DNA of 38,806 bases from Bacteroidota bacterium (GTDB lineage: Bacteria > Bacteroidota > Bacteroidia > Palsa-965): NCBI GenBank assembly GCA_013289095.1, contig JABDAO010000016.1:1-38806 (forward strand), written 5' to 3'. Position numbers and translations under genes: made by a program. Under the pieces are notes generated by a model. The model did not search any database. It was not told where the DNA came from and worked only from the letters and a program-made list of their open reading frames with translations. Shown here in pieces: positions 8,942-18,064 of the stretch (its first letter is position 1; each line of letters begins with the position of its first letter).

Positions 8942-8975
8942 AAAAGCCCCTGTTCAGTGAGAAACAGGGGCTTTT
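8942..8975 (-). terminator. Hairpin terminator between gldJ and murF
   Basis: A 13-bp perfect stem (8942-8954 with 8963-8975) encloses an 8-nt loop and is flanked by A/T-rich runs on both sides. On the minus strand it follows the gldJ stop codon by 22 bases and ends 11 bases before the murF start. It probably terminates or attenuates porP-gldJ transcripts, leaving murF to partial read-through or its own promoter. Confidence 0.75.
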
Positions 8976-8997
8976 AAAAGTTATGAAGATGCGAGTG

Positions 8998-10557
8998 TTA
9001 CTTGGAACCAAGTCCTACAGGACTTCCGACACGGGTCATGGCGCAACGGAAACCGATATAATCTGCAGCCTGTTTCTGATCCAGGAAACGACGGGTGCCG
9101 GGAACCATCCAATACGCACGGTCTTTCCACGAACCACCCTTGTAAACACGGGCCTTGTCATTGATGAGCGATGTTACATTCCACTCATACATGATCTTAT
9201 CGGGTGTGGCAGCAGTCGGATCTGAGTAGTAAAGACTGGATTCAGTATCGCCATCCAGGTATGAAATATTGTCGGCCTGTTTGTAGTTGCGGTGTTTATC
9301 GAGGTTGTCTTCTTTGTGTTTAAGATCAACCTCACGCGTACGGATCTGACCGGGTATGTTGGTGATGGTACTGTCGGTCTTCAAACCAGTCTTGATATCA
9401 TAAATATACTCGTGTTTGATCGAGTCGTTGATAACGGTAAGGTTTGGATCCGTAGTATCCTTCAAAGCTGTCTTGAATACGTTTCCGCGGAAAGGACGGA
9501 AGTCATCCTTGTCTTCGGGCGAAAGCGGACGGTAGACATCCATCACCCATTCACTAACGTTACCAGCCATGTTATACAGACCGTAATCATTTGGCCAGTA
9601 TGAGTAAACCGGGGTTGTGATATCACCGGCATCATTCAGCATACCTGCAGTACCCATGTTATCACCATTGCTGCGTTTGTAGTTGGCAAGCATCTGACCA
9701 ATGTATTTCTCATCCGGGTTACGAACACCATGGCCATTCCAAGGATAGAGCCTGCGATCGGTGATCCGTTCGCCGATTGTATTCCCAATCAAACCATAAG
9801 CAGCATACTCCCATTCAGCCTCTGTAGGCAGGCGGTATTTCGGTAACAGGATACCGTCTTCCATACGCACTTTACGGGTCTGACGGTCGGGATCCAGCGA
9901 TGGGATATCCTGTACAACGGCTCCTTCGTAAGGAGTGGTGGCTTTACTTCCGGCCAGGTACCAGTCGGTGTTAAAAGTAGTACCGTCACGCTGATCGGGA
10001 GCAAATTCGAGTATGCCTTCGCGGATGAGTATAAACTCATTGACGCGGTCTGTACGCCAGGAGCAATAGTCGCTTGCCTGGAGCCAGTTTACTCCTACTA
10101 CCGGGTAGTCGCGGTATGCAGGGTGACGCAGGTAATACTCCACATAAGGATCGTTGTAGGCCAGTTTGCTTCTCCAAACGAGGGTGTCGGGAAGCGCTTT
10201 CTTCAGGATTTCGGGATAGTTGGCTCCGAATACACGTCCTGTCCAGTGAAGATATTCAAGATAGTCGAGGTTACGAACTTCGGTTTCGTCCATATAGAAC
10301 GAAGAAACGCTGACGCGTCGGGGAATATTGTTCCAGTCGTAGAGTACATCCTGTTCGCTACGTCCCATGGTGAAGGTACCGCCTTCAACAAGAACCAGTC
10401 CTGGGCCGGTTTCCTGCTCTTCGTAAGGAACCACCTCAAAACCTCCATTTTTCGGGTCGTTGTAGTTCCAGCCGGTTGTGTTCGAACGGTCTTTCGCACA
10501 AGAGGCGAGCAGCGTAATTCCGGCGAGTACAATCAACGGTTTTTTGATCCTGTTCAT
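8998..10557 (-). CDS. gldJ: Gliding motility/T9SS lipoprotein GldJ
   Basis: A 519-residue lipoprotein with a formylglycine-generating-enzyme-like (sulfatase-modifying factor) fold, required in known systems for T9SS function and gliding. The signal peptide ends in the lipobox LLASC with C20. Domain landmarks are GLVLVEGGTFTMG, SSFYMDETEV, PVVGVNWLQASDYC, YRLPTEAEWEYAA, YNMAGNVSEWVMD and VYKGGSWKDRAYW. The ending YIGFRCAMT is also typical. The long insertion between the last landmarks separates GldJ/GldK from true enzymes. Assignment to GldJ rather than GldK rests on its murF and porUV neighbours and the absence of gldLMN. The ATG at 10557 begins the signal peptide; the 5' extension to 10602 is ignored. 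Confidence 0.9.
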   Translation of the reverse strand: MNRIKKPLIVLAGITLLASCAKDRSNTTGWNYNDPKNGGFEVVPYEEQETGPGLVLVEGGTFTMGRSEQDVLYDWNNIPRRVSVSSFYMDETEVRNLDYLEYLHWTGRVFGANYPEILKKALPDTLVWRSKLAYNDPYVEYYLRHPAYRDYPVVGVNWLQASDYCSWRTDRVNEFILIREGILEFAPDQRDGTTFNTDWYLAGSKATTPYEGAVVQDIPSLDPDRQTRKVRMEDGILLPKYRLPTEAEWEYAAYGLIGNTIGERITDRRLYPWNGHGVRNPDEKYIGQMLANYKRSNGDNMGTAGMLNDAGDITTPVYSYWPNDYGLYNMAGNVSEWVMDVYRPLSPEDKDDFRPFRGNVFKTALKDTTDPNLTVINDSIKHEYIYDIKTGLKTDSTITNIPGQIRTREVDLKHKEDNLDKHRNYKQADNISYLDGDTESSLYYSDPTAATPDKIMYEWNVTSLINDKARVYKGGSWKDRAYWMVPGTRRFLDQKQAADYIGFRCAMTRVGSPVGLGSK

Positions 10558-10599
10558 GTGTTTGTGTATAGGGTTGTACTGAATATTATCTAATAACGG

Positions 10600-10607
10600 C
10601 AAAATTA
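10600..10607 (-). promoter_or_regulatory. Candidate internal -7 box before gldJ
   Basis: Read on the minus strand this is TAATTTTG, matching TAnnTTTG, and it lies 43 bases before the gldJ ATG. It sits just past the end of the preceding porP-like gene, so gldJ could have its own promoter besides read-through. No -33 element was found. Confidence 0.3.
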
Positions 10608-10621
10608 ACAGTTTTATTGTC

Positions 10622-11581
10622 TTAGAACGAAGGACAGCTCACCGTCCTGAACTTCTTTTTCTTTGGCTTACATTCAAATTGAACCTGGAATGAAAGTTCA
10701 TGCGAACCGGCTGTCGTGTTGGTAAGCCTTGAAACGGTTACGTCGTAACTGTAACCAATCTTGATATGATCTTTCTGAAGACCGATCAGGAGGATAAAGG
10801 AGTCGCGGTTACGGTACCACAGACCACCCACAATAGGGCCTTTGACCAGGTAAAGACCCAGATTAAGTTGTTGGAAATCCTGTTGTTTCTGATAGAGAAT
10901 GTTCGGAGAGATATAGACCAACGGGTTACGTTCTCCATCCAGTGGGATAATGGCGCCTGCGTGACCGGTAAATTTCATTGGCAGTTTACTGGGCCCCAGA
11001 AAACCTTCGTCGGGCTCTGTCAGGTGGTTTACTGCGGCTCCAAAGAAATAGCGTTTGCTAAAACCAAGGATCCCGGCAGAGAAGTCAACGTTGTCTTTTT
11101 GAGCGGCCCCGGGTGTCTCCTGGGTCTGGAATACAAAGCCCCGGCGGGGATCAATCATATCGCCGAAGTTCAGTTTGCTCCAGTCTACACTTTTCTGCAT
11201 GAAAGTAGCTTCTGCAGCCAGTTTCACCGAAAATTCGCGGGTAATATTTAACTGATAGGCATAAATGCCGCTGATATTCGTAGTGTTGATAGTACCCTGT
11301 CCGGCTTGGTCGTTTGTGACAAGCAGACCAAGACCTCCGTAAATGGCATCAATATGCTGATCGTAAGACGCGCTGTAAGTAACATAGGTGCCCGAAATAC
11401 CCGGCCACTCATTTCGGTAATTCAGGCAAAAACGTGGACAACGTGCTGTCCCGGCAAATGCGGGGTTGAGGTAAAGCGGATTGGCGTAAAACTGAGTAAA
11501 TTCAGGATCTTGAGCGAAGGCGGAGTCGCTTAGGAAAAATAATATTCCCGAAGTGAAAGCAATCAGGTAGCGCTTTACCAT
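10622..11581 (-). CDS. PorP/SprF-family T9SS outer-membrane protein
   Basis: A 319-residue outer-membrane beta-barrel protein of the PorP/SprF family. It has a signal peptide (FTSGILFFLSDSAFA) followed by the hallmark QDPEFTQFYANPLYLNPAFAGT and then CPRFCLNYRNEWPGI. Later strands include FGAAVNHLTEPDEGFLG and IKIGYSYDVTVS. The C-terminus is unusual in being basic and cysteine-containing (CKPKKKKFRTVSCPSF). It is first in the minus-strand series porP-gldJ-murF, 64 bases before gldJ. Members either belong to the core T9SS or help secrete and anchor a specific large adhesin; location beside gldJ hints at the former. Confidence 0.9.
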   Translation of the reverse strand: MVKRYLIAFTSGILFFLSDSAFAQDPEFTQFYANPLYLNPAFAGTARCPRFCLNYRNEWPGISGTYVTYSASYDQHIDAIYGGLGLLVTNDQAGQGTINTTNISGIYAYQLNITREFSVKLAAEATFMQKSVDWSKLNFGDMIDPRRGFVFQTQETPGAAQKDNVDFSAGILGFSKRYFFGAAVNHLTEPDEGFLGPSKLPMKFTGHAGAIIPLDGERNPLVYISPNILYQKQQDFQQLNLGLYLVKGPIVGGLWYRNRDSFILLIGLQKDHIKIGYSYDVTVSRLTNTTAGSHELSFQVQFECKPKKKKFRTVSCPSF

Positions 11582-11606
11582 GGTGTCTTGGATTAAGAAT
11601 AGACTA

Positions 11607-11640
11607 CAATACTACGAATTGTTTTCGAAATTTGTTACAA
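11607..11640 (-). promoter_or_regulatory. Candidate promoter of the porP-gldJ-murF series
   Basis: On the minus strand TAGTATTG (11614-11607) differs by one base from TAnnTTTG, and a TTG (11640-11638) lies 23 bases further upstream. The box is 26 bases before the porP-like ATG. Support is by position and resemblance only. Confidence 0.3.
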
Positions 11641-11831
11641 AATGCTGATATTTCAGATGTTAAAACCTTAATAAGACAATAAATGAGTGATTGTTTCGTT
11701 CTAAATTCAGCGTATTGAGGCTTGTTTTCTACTAAATTCAGATGTTGATGTCGGAAGGCAGGCAAAAAGGTGCTTGGTAAATGTAATAAGAAATTAGGAG
11801 AATGACAACAAAGCATCTGATTTTTATTGCT

Positions 11832-11839
11832 TATTTTTG
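11832..11839 (+). promoter_or_regulatory. Candidate -7 box before porU
   Basis: TATTTTTG matches TAnnTTTG and lies 18 bases before the porU ATG at 11858, implying a very short leader. It overlaps the in-frame TTG at 11837, which argues against that codon as the start. Confidence 0.4.
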
Positions 11840-11857
11840 AAATCCATCGCAGAAAAC

Positions 11858-14800
11858 ATGTCCGGAACCCGATCTATTTTGTTTTTTCTGTTGATCTTTT
11901 CCGGGAAAATGTTGTTTTCTCAAACTCCGGGCCTTCCCCCGAAACCCATTCCGCCAACTCTTCCGAAACCCCAGGTCAAAAACGAACCCCATACCAAACC
12001 CACAGAACCCGAATCGGGTAATACTCCCGTTGTTCCGGTCGCAGTCAAGGCTAAAGCAGGGGTGATCAGCTGGACAAAGCCTGCTGAACTAGGTTTGCCC
12101 CATGGAGAATCGCACAAAGTGCTCAGTTTTGCAGGCGCTCAATATACCAAAGACTTCCTGCCCCTTTATTTGGAACGCATCAAGTTGCCAAGCCAGGATA
12201 ACGAGGCAAGCGTTACCCTGGTAAACCCGGTATACGAAGCCCTGGATGCGGTTTCTGAAGCGCTTGTCAATAAAAAAAAAATTTCTCCGTTGGTTAGCCC
12301 CAAAGTGGTGATTACGTATGAGCGGAAGATGCCCACAGCAGAGGTGACCTTTGTTCCGCTTCGTCTAAACCCGGTAAACGGACGTGCCGAGCGGCTGAAA
12401 TCGTTCAGTCTGAAGCTTGTTTCGGGCGAGAATCAAGCGCTGAAAGCTCTGGTTTCCAAAAAGCATATCCCGGCTGCGTCCTCTGTGTTGGCTTCCGGAA
12501 CCTGGTACAGACTAGGGGTTTCTGCATCGGGTGTTTATAAAATAAGCTATGGGTATCTTAAATCGCTGGGCATAGATCTCTCGAAAGTGAATCTGCAACA
12601 GATTCAGATTTACGGAAACGGGGGGGCCATGCTGCCTTTTCAGAATTCGGCATTCAGACCGGATGACCTCTTGCAGGATGCCATCTTTGTAACAGGGGGA
12701 AGCGCTAAAACCCGGGTTGACTCGTCCGACTACATCCTCTTTTACGGGCAATCGCCGAATATCTGGACATATACACCTGGGGCTCCGGCAGGGACCGACA
12801 AATTTGTGCATACGGTAAACCAGTACAGTGATACGACCTTTTATTTCCTCACAACCGATGCCACCGTTCCATCCAAACGCATTGCTGCACAGGCGTCGGT
12901 ATCTCAAACGGCTTCGGCAGTGGTGAGCAGTTTTGATGACTACGCCTATATAGAACATGATTCGCAAAATCTGATTCAATCGGGGCGGCAATGGTATGGT
13001 GAGCAGTTTGAGTATAACACCTCTTATTCTTACCCGTTTTTTTTTCCTAACCTCGATACATCGGTGGTAACCGTAAATGCCGATCTGGTGGCCAGGGCCG
13101 ATGGAGACAGTACCTACTATCAGCTCAAATGCCAGAATACTTCGTCGGTTTTTTATACCATGCCGGTGAGTTTTGCTACCTATTGGGCTGATTATGCTGA
13201 ACCAGGTATCGGTTCCATTCTTGTTCACCCGGGTTCCCCTTCATTCTCTGTTTCGGTGACCCAGCAAAGCCAGAACCCTAATCTAGGCTGGATGAACTTT
13301 GTAGAAGTAAACGTCCGCCGAAAGTTGCAGATGACGGCCAGCCAGATGAGTTTCAGGGATGGGAACACCGCTATTGCCGGGGCGATCAGTCAATTTGTGA
13401 TCGGCAGCGCCACAAAATACCTGGCTGTATGGGATGTCACAAATGGCGCTCAGCCCGCTGCACAAGTTGCTTCCTTCGACACCCTGGCCAATAACCTGGT
13501 ATTCACACAGCATACCGACTCCCTGCGGGAATTTATGGTCTTCGACTCTACCGCCTCGGGCCTCTTTAGCGCTCCTGTTTCATTTGGCCCTGTGCAAAAC
13601 CAGGACCTGCACGCTACTCCACAGGTTGATTATGTGATTGTCTCAAACCCCCTGTTCCTGGATCAGGCCCAACGTTTGGCAGGCATACATGCCACACACG
13701 ACCATCTGAGCAGTGTGGTGGTTACACCCCAGCAGATCTACAATGAATTTTCATCCGGACGGCAAGATGTGACAGCGATCCGTGATTTTGTGCGTATGCT
13801 CTACAACCGTGCAACTGGCCCTGCAACGATGCCCAAATACCTGCTCCTTTTTGGGGATGGTTCCTACGACCCGAAACACCGGCTGCCTGCAAACACCAAC
13901 TTTATAGTTGCCTTCGAGAACTCGGATGCGCTGAATTACAGCGATTCGTATGTGTCTGACGAATTTTTCTGTTTGCTCGATGATACCGAAGGCGGTTGGG
14001 ACAGCGGTTCGGATATAGGCTCTCCCGACATTGGCGTGGGGCGGTTTCCGGTAAGAAACGAGGAAAGTGCAAAAACGGTGGTCGATAAGATTGAGAAATA
14101 CATCAGTCTGGGCAGCCCTCCTCCGATCTCGAACTGCAACAACCAGACCTGTTCGGTCATGCGCGACTGGAGAAATGTGGTTTGTTTTGTGGCCGATGAC
14201 GGCGATGGGGATACACACCTCTACCAGGCCGAACAATTGGCTGCCATGGTCGACACGGCTTACCACAGTTACAATATCGACAAGATTTACCTCGATGCCT
14301 ATCAGGAAGATGTGTCGCAATACGGGTCAACCTATCCGGGAGTCGTGGATGCCATTAACCAGCGCATCGCCGATGGGGCGCTGATCTTTAATTATACGGG
14401 TCATGGAAGTACATCTACCCTCTCACACGAAACAGTGGTTCAGGATGCCCAGATCAGCGCCTGGACAAACCTGTGCAATCTGCCCTTCTTTGTAACAGCT
14501 ACCTGCGAATTTGCCCAATATGATAATCCAGGCTTTGTTTCGGCCGGAGAGCTGATCCTTTTAAACCCGAATGGGGCAGGCATTGGTTTGTTGACTACGG
14601 TACGTCTCGTTTTTTCGACCCCCAATTTCGTGCTCAACCAGAATTTTTACCGCTGTGCCTTCCAGCCCGTAGACGGACAGATGCCGCGTCTGGGCGATTT
14701 GTTCAGGATTACACAAACCCTTTCGGGCAGCCTGGTCAACAACCGTAATTTTTCGTTGCTGGGCGACCCGGCCCTGAGACTTGCCTATCCCGATCAGAAA

Positions 14801-15883
14801 ACAGTTACCTCGGTTGTTAATAACAAGCCTGTCACAACACTTACTACAGATACCGTTTTGGGGTTAAGCCATGTCAGCGTTTCGGGTTTTGTGACCGACA
14901 CTTCGGGCAACCTGCTCACGAATTTTAACGGTACGGTTTATCCAACGGTGTACGACAAAGCATCGATGCTCACCACCCTTTCAAATGCCGGTACAACGGC
15001 AAGCCCTCCGGCCACCTTTAGTCTTCGTAAAAATATCATCTACCGGGGCAAGGCTTCGATCATCAACGGCAAGTTTCAATTTTCATTTGTTGTGCCCAAA
15101 GACATTGGCTCCCAGTTTGGAACCGGTAAAATCAGTTATTATTTCGAAAATGGATTGGACGACGGAGCTGGTTTCTTCAGCCAGTTTCAGGTGGGGGGTA
15201 TGGTTGCGAACCCTGCGGTGGATAAAACAGGCCCCAGAATCAAACTGTTCCTCAACGACAGCACGTTTCTTCCCGATGGCATAACAAATTCAGCCCCCCG
15301 GATCTATGCATCGGTGTTCGATAGCAGCGGAATAAACACCGTAGGCAATGGTGTAGGGCATAACCTGGCGGCTGTGCTTGATAACAATGTGCCGGGAACA
15401 ATAGTACTGAACGATTATTATACCGCCGATCTGAATACCTACCGCAGCGGAAAGGTGGTTTACCCCTTGTCGGGCCTGGCTGAAGGACAGCATACACTCA
15501 GCCTCAAGGCCTGGGATGTTTACGATAACCCTTCTCAGGCTTATACCGATTTTCTTGTTTCTTCCTCGGCCCAGCTGGCCCTGCAACATGTGCTGAACTG
15601 GCCCAATCCGTTTACCACCCATACCCAATTCTTTTTCGAGGATAACGAGTGCTGCCAGACCCTGGTGGTGGAAATAGAGATCTATACCATTACCGGTAAG
15701 CTGGTAAAGACTATTCAAACCACCCTGTTTGTGGATGGACATCGCTCACCTCCAATAGATTGGAACGGGCGCGACGATTTTGGCGATAAAATTGGCCGTG
15801 GCGTATACGTTTATAGGCTTTCCGTACGTTCTCCCTCCGGCGGGACTTCCGAAAAGGTGGAAAAGCTCGTAATCTTAAACTAA
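11858..15883 (+). CDS. porU: T9SS C-terminal signal peptidase/sortase PorU
   Basis: A 1341-residue gingipain-family (C25) cysteine protease that in known systems removes the sorting domain of T9SS cargo at the cell surface and joins the cargo to a lipopolysaccharide anchor. After a signal peptide (SILFFLLIFSGKMLFSQ) comes an unusual proline-rich linker (about residues 22-62). The catalytic domain contains LLFGDGSYDPK, VGRFPVRNEESA, NYTGHGS with probable catalytic H849, and TATCEFAQYDNPG with probable catalytic C883; the 34-residue spacing suits gingipains. The C-terminus resembles a T9SS sorting domain (LNWPNPFTTHTQFFFE, GRGVYVYRLSV, EKLVILN). The ATG at 11858 is preferred to a TTG at 11837. 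It is followed by porV at 53 bases. Confidence 0.95.
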   Translation: MSGTRSILFFLLIFSGKMLFSQTPGLPPKPIPPTLPKPQVKNEPHTKPTEPESGNTPVVPVAVKAKAGVISWTKPAELGLPHGESHKVLSFAGAQYTKDFLPLYLERIKLPSQDNEASVTLVNPVYEALDAVSEALVNKKKISPLVSPKVVITYERKMPTAEVTFVPLRLNPVNGRAERLKSFSLKLVSGENQALKALVSKKHIPAASSVLASGTWYRLGVSASGVYKISYGYLKSLGIDLSKVNLQQIQIYGNGGAMLPFQNSAFRPDDLLQDAIFVTGGSAKTRVDSSDYILFYGQSPNIWTYTPGAPAGTDKFVHTVNQYSDTTFYFLTTDATVPSKRIAAQASVSQTASAVVSSFDDYAYIEHDSQNLIQSGRQWYGEQFEYNTSYSYPFFFPNLDTSVVTVNADLVARADGDSTYYQLKCQNTSSVFYTMPVSFATYWADYAEPGIGSILVHPGSPSFSVSVTQQSQNPNLGWMNFVEVNVRRKLQMTASQMSFRDGNTAIAGAISQFVIGSATKYLAVWDVTNGAQPAAQVASFDTLANNLVFTQHTDSLREFMVFDSTASGLFSAPVSFGPVQNQDLHATPQVDYVIVSNPLFLDQAQRLAGIHATHDHLSSVVVTPQQIYNEFSSGRQDVTAIRDFVRMLYNRATGPATMPKYLLLFGDGSYDPKHRLPANTNFIVAFENSDALNYSDSYVSDEFFCLLDDTEGGWDSGSDIGSPDIGVGRFPVRNEESAKTVVDKIEKYISLGSPPPISNCNNQTCSVMRDWRNVVCFVADDGDGDTHLYQAEQLAAMVDTAYHSYNIDKIYLDAYQEDVSQYGSTYPGVVDAINQRIADGALIFNYTGHGSTSTLSHETVVQDAQISAWTNLCNLPFFVTATCEFAQYDNPGFVSAGELILLNPNGAGIGLLTTVRLVFSTPNFVLNQNFYRCAFQPVDGQMPRLGDLFRITQTLSGSLVNNRNFSLLGDPALRLAYPDQKTVTSVVNNKPVTTLTTDTVLGLSHVSVSGFVTDTSGNLLTNFNGTVYPTVYDKASMLTTLSNAGTTASPPATFSLRKNIIYRGKASIINGKFQFSFVVPKDIGSQFGTGKISYYFENGLDDGAGFFSQFQVGGMVANPAVDKTGPRIKLFLNDSTFLPDGITNSAPRIYASVFDSSGINTVGNGVGHNLAAVLDNNVPGTIVLNDYYTADLNTYRSGKVVYPLSGLAEGQHTLSLKAWDVYDNPSQAYTDFLVSSSAQLALQHVLNWPNPFTTHTQFFFEDNECCQTLVVEIEIYTITGKLVKTIQTTLFVDGHRSPPIDWNGRDDFGDKIGRGVYVYRLSVRSPSGGTSEKVEKLVILN

Positions 15884-15936
15884 TTTAATACCTTAGCACT
15901 CCCAAAAAAGGGGCGTGCTTAACGAAACGAAAAGCG

Positions 15937-17163
15937 ATGTTCAGAAAAGTAGTTATCCTATCAGGAATTTGTCTCGGTCTTGGCCAATCTGGGTATACAC
16001 AACAACTTACAACGAGTCAGTTGCTTGGGCAGGTAAATACCGTTACCACAGCAGTTCCATTCCTCATGATTTCGCCCGATTCACGTGCCGGTGGAATGGG
16101 CGATGCCGGTGTAGCTTCGAGCCCCGATGCCAATTCTATACACTGGAACCCAGCCAAACTTGCGTTCCTCGATAAAAAGATGGGGCTCAGCATCTCCTAT
16201 ACCCCTTGGTTGCGTGCATTGGTGCCTGATATTAACCTGGCCTATATTTCCTTTTACTACAAACCGGGAAGCAAAAAATCAGACCAAACCATTGCAGCCT
16301 CCATGCGTTATTTTTCGCTGGGCAATATTACGTTTACCGACATCAATGGCAACACCATTGGTCAGTATAAACCCTATGAAGTAGCTTTCGATCTGGCTTA
16401 TTCCAGGAAATTAGGAAAACATTTATCCGCAGGGCTTGTAGGACGCTACATCAGCTCAAACCTTACCAACGGAGTTGACGTAGGTGGCGCTAGCACGCAT
16501 ACTGCACGCTCGTTTGCGGTAGACCTAGCTCTGTTTTACACGAATAACAAGATTACCATCAGCGATAAAAAGGCCACCTTCAATTTCGGGTTTGATCTTT
16601 CGAATATGGGTGCAAAGGTTGCCTATACCAATACTTCCCAGAAAGATTTTATACCAACCAATCTGCGCTTCGGCCCGGGTTTGATTATCGATCTCGACAA
16701 ATACAACAGTCTGGCTTTTATTATGGACATCAGCAAATTGCTGGTCCCCACCCCGCCTGAGTATGGAACGAATGCTCAAGGTGTGTCTGTTATCACAGCA
16801 GGACAAACTACTGATGTGGGTGTAGTTCAGGGTATGCTTGACGGGTTATCGCCCAGAGACCCTCCGGCCGGACCTCGGGAATGGTTACGTGAATTTGATG
16901 TCAGTGGAGGAATGGAATACTGGTACGACAAATTGTTTGCCGTACGTGCCGGGTATTTCTACGAAAGCCCAACAAAAGGCGATCGTATCTATTTCACCCT
17001 GGGAGCCGGTATTAAGTACACAATTTTTACCCTCGACTTTGCCTATCTCATCCCTACCGATCAGCGCAACCCGTTGCAGAACACCCTGCGTTTTACCATG
17101 ATGTTTGATCTGGATGCTTTGAAAGATCAAGCCAAAGCTTCGAGCGGCACTTCTACCGAATAA
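15937..17163 (+). CDS. porV: T9SS outer-membrane protein PorV (LptO)
   Basis: A 408-residue FadL-like outer-membrane barrel that in known systems carries T9SS substrates from the translocon to PorU for processing. After the signal peptide the family signature follows (FLMISPDSRAGGMGDAGVAS and then SPDANSIHWNPAKLAF). Strand-rich repeats continue to the end, including GVVQGMLDGLSPRDPPAGPRE and the final LRFTMMFDLDALK. The length matches PorV. It lies 53 bases after porU and is followed by a terminator and ispF, an order (porU-porV-ispF) I associate with other Bacteroidota such as Porphyromonas. Confidence 0.95.
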   Translation: MFRKVVILSGICLGLGQSGYTQQLTTSQLLGQVNTVTTAVPFLMISPDSRAGGMGDAGVASSPDANSIHWNPAKLAFLDKKMGLSISYTPWLRALVPDINLAYISFYYKPGSKKSDQTIAASMRYFSLGNITFTDINGNTIGQYKPYEVAFDLAYSRKLGKHLSAGLVGRYISSNLTNGVDVGGASTHTARSFAVDLALFYTNNKITISDKKATFNFGFDLSNMGAKVAYTNTSQKDFIPTNLRFGPGLIIDLDKYNSLAFIMDISKLLVPTPPEYGTNAQGVSVITAGQTTDVGVVQGMLDGLSPRDPPAGPREWLREFDVSGGMEYWYDKLFAVRAGYFYESPTKGDRIYFTLGAGIKYTIFTLDFAYLIPTDQRNPLQNTLRFTMMFDLDALKDQAKASSGTSTE

Positions 17164-17189
17164 ATTTTTGTCTGAATGCCTGGTTTTCA

Positions 17190-17224
17190 CCCTCTTTGTA
17201 GTCATACAAGGAGGGATTTTTTTT
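17190..17224 (+). terminator. Intrinsic terminator after porV
   Basis: An 11-bp stem with one G-U pair (ccctctttgta at 17190-17200 with tacaaggaggg at 17205-17215) has a 4-nt loop and is followed by eight T residues at 17217-17224. It would end the porU-porV transcript before ispF. Confidence 0.85.
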
Positions 17225-17276
17225 GTTCATCTCCACATCGTTTTCTTGTACTAATTTAGGCCCTCAATTCAAGAAC

Positions 17277-17762
17277 ATGGCAAAGATCAGAATAGGATTT
17301 GGGTTTGATGTACACCGTCTGGAACCCGGGCGGGCATTCTGGCTGGGTGGTATACAGCTGGAACATCATCAGGGCAGTTTGGGGCATAGTGATGCCGATG
17401 TGCTGATACATGCCATCTGCGATGCATTGCTCGGGGCCGCCAACCTGAGGGATATTGGTTTTCATTTTCCAAATACCGACGAAGCCTATAAGGGCATTGA
17501 CAGCAAGGTGCTGTTAAAAAAGGTTGGTGAGTTGCTGAGCAACGCAGGCTATTCGATCGGGAATATAGATGCTACCCTGTGTCTGGAACAACCAAAGATC
17601 AATCCCCATATTCCAGCTATGCAAAGCGTGATGTCAGCCGTGTTGGGTATCCCTGCCGATGATATTTCCATAAAAGCCACCACCAACGAAGGTCTTGGTT
17701 ATGTAGGCAGCGAACAAGGTGTGAATGCGTATGCTGTTGCATTAATTGAGAAAAATACCTAG
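17277..17762 (+). CDS. ispF: 2-C-methyl-D-erythritol 2,4-cyclodiphosphate synthase
   Basis: A 161-residue enzyme of the non-mevalonate isoprenoid pathway that cyclises CDP-methylerythritol 2-phosphate and releases CMP. Zinc ligands D11 and H13 (GFGFDVHRL) and H45 (SDADVLIHAICDALLGAA) are in place. Further family motifs are DIGFHFPNTDEAYKGIDS, and near the C-terminus the segment ISIKATTNEGLGYVGSEQG. The length fits the homotrimeric enzyme. The upstream in-frame start at 17223 overlaps the porV terminator, so the ATG at 17277 is preferred. It sits in the porU-porV-ispF order but is separated from porV by a terminator. Confidence 0.96.
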   Translation: MAKIRIGFGFDVHRLEPGRAFWLGGIQLEHHQGSLGHSDADVLIHAICDALLGAANLRDIGFHFPNTDEAYKGIDSKVLLKKVGELLSNAGYSIGNIDATLCLEQPKINPHIPAMQSVMSAVLGIPADDISIKATTNEGLGYVGSEQGVNAYAVALIEKNT

Positions 17763-17765
17763 AGC

Positions 17766-17776
17766 TCACTCAAATT
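17766..17776 (-). repeat. Partial copy of the TTTGAGTGAACCCTA motif
   Basis: On the minus strand this reads AATTTGAGTGA, identical to the 11 bases at 19302-19312 on the plus strand. It begins three bases after the ispF stop codon and is inverted relative to the copy at 19304-19318. Confidence 0.5.
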
Positions 17777-17934
17777 AACCAATCGTCACACAATCATTCA
17801 CATTCATTTGTTTATTGTAAAACCGGTACAGGCAAAAGTATTGATTTAGTTTAAAACGCTTGCGGCCAATATGTTTCAGACAGTCATTGTGTTCAATGAG
17901 TTTTGCAACTGAGTGCCTCGAAATAAGTAACCCC

Positions 17935-17946
17935 GCGCTAAAGCGC
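17935..17946. repeat. Short palindrome of a REP-like family
   Basis: GCGCT and AGCGC flank a 2-nt loop, preceded by AACCCC. The same AACCCC plus CGCT/AGCG layout recurs at 30967-30984, and a related AACCCC palindrome occurs at 19484-19503. Confidence 0.45.
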
Positions 17947-18064
17947 AATGTCATTTAGTTAAGGAAAATAGATTTGTAAGAATGGGCAGATCTGGGTTTA
18001 ATTCAGTTTAGCTCGTCTGGTTAAAAAGCCTGGAATCATCCCGGAACGGATACTATCTGAGGAA

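Noticed and set aside
8935-8942. Minus-strand TAAATTTG as a murF promoter
   Set aside because: It is only five bases from the start codon, which would make transcription begin at or inside the gene.
8998-10557. GldK, or a true formylglycine-generating enzyme
   Set aside because: gldLMN are not adjacent and murF/porUV neighbours fit GldJ; the lipobox and long insertion argue against an active sulfatase-modifying enzyme.
12512-15742. Long minus-strand frames within porU (for example 12512-13228 and 13751-14320)
   Set aside because: They are antisense shadows of a well-supported 1341-residue gene and show no family motifs.
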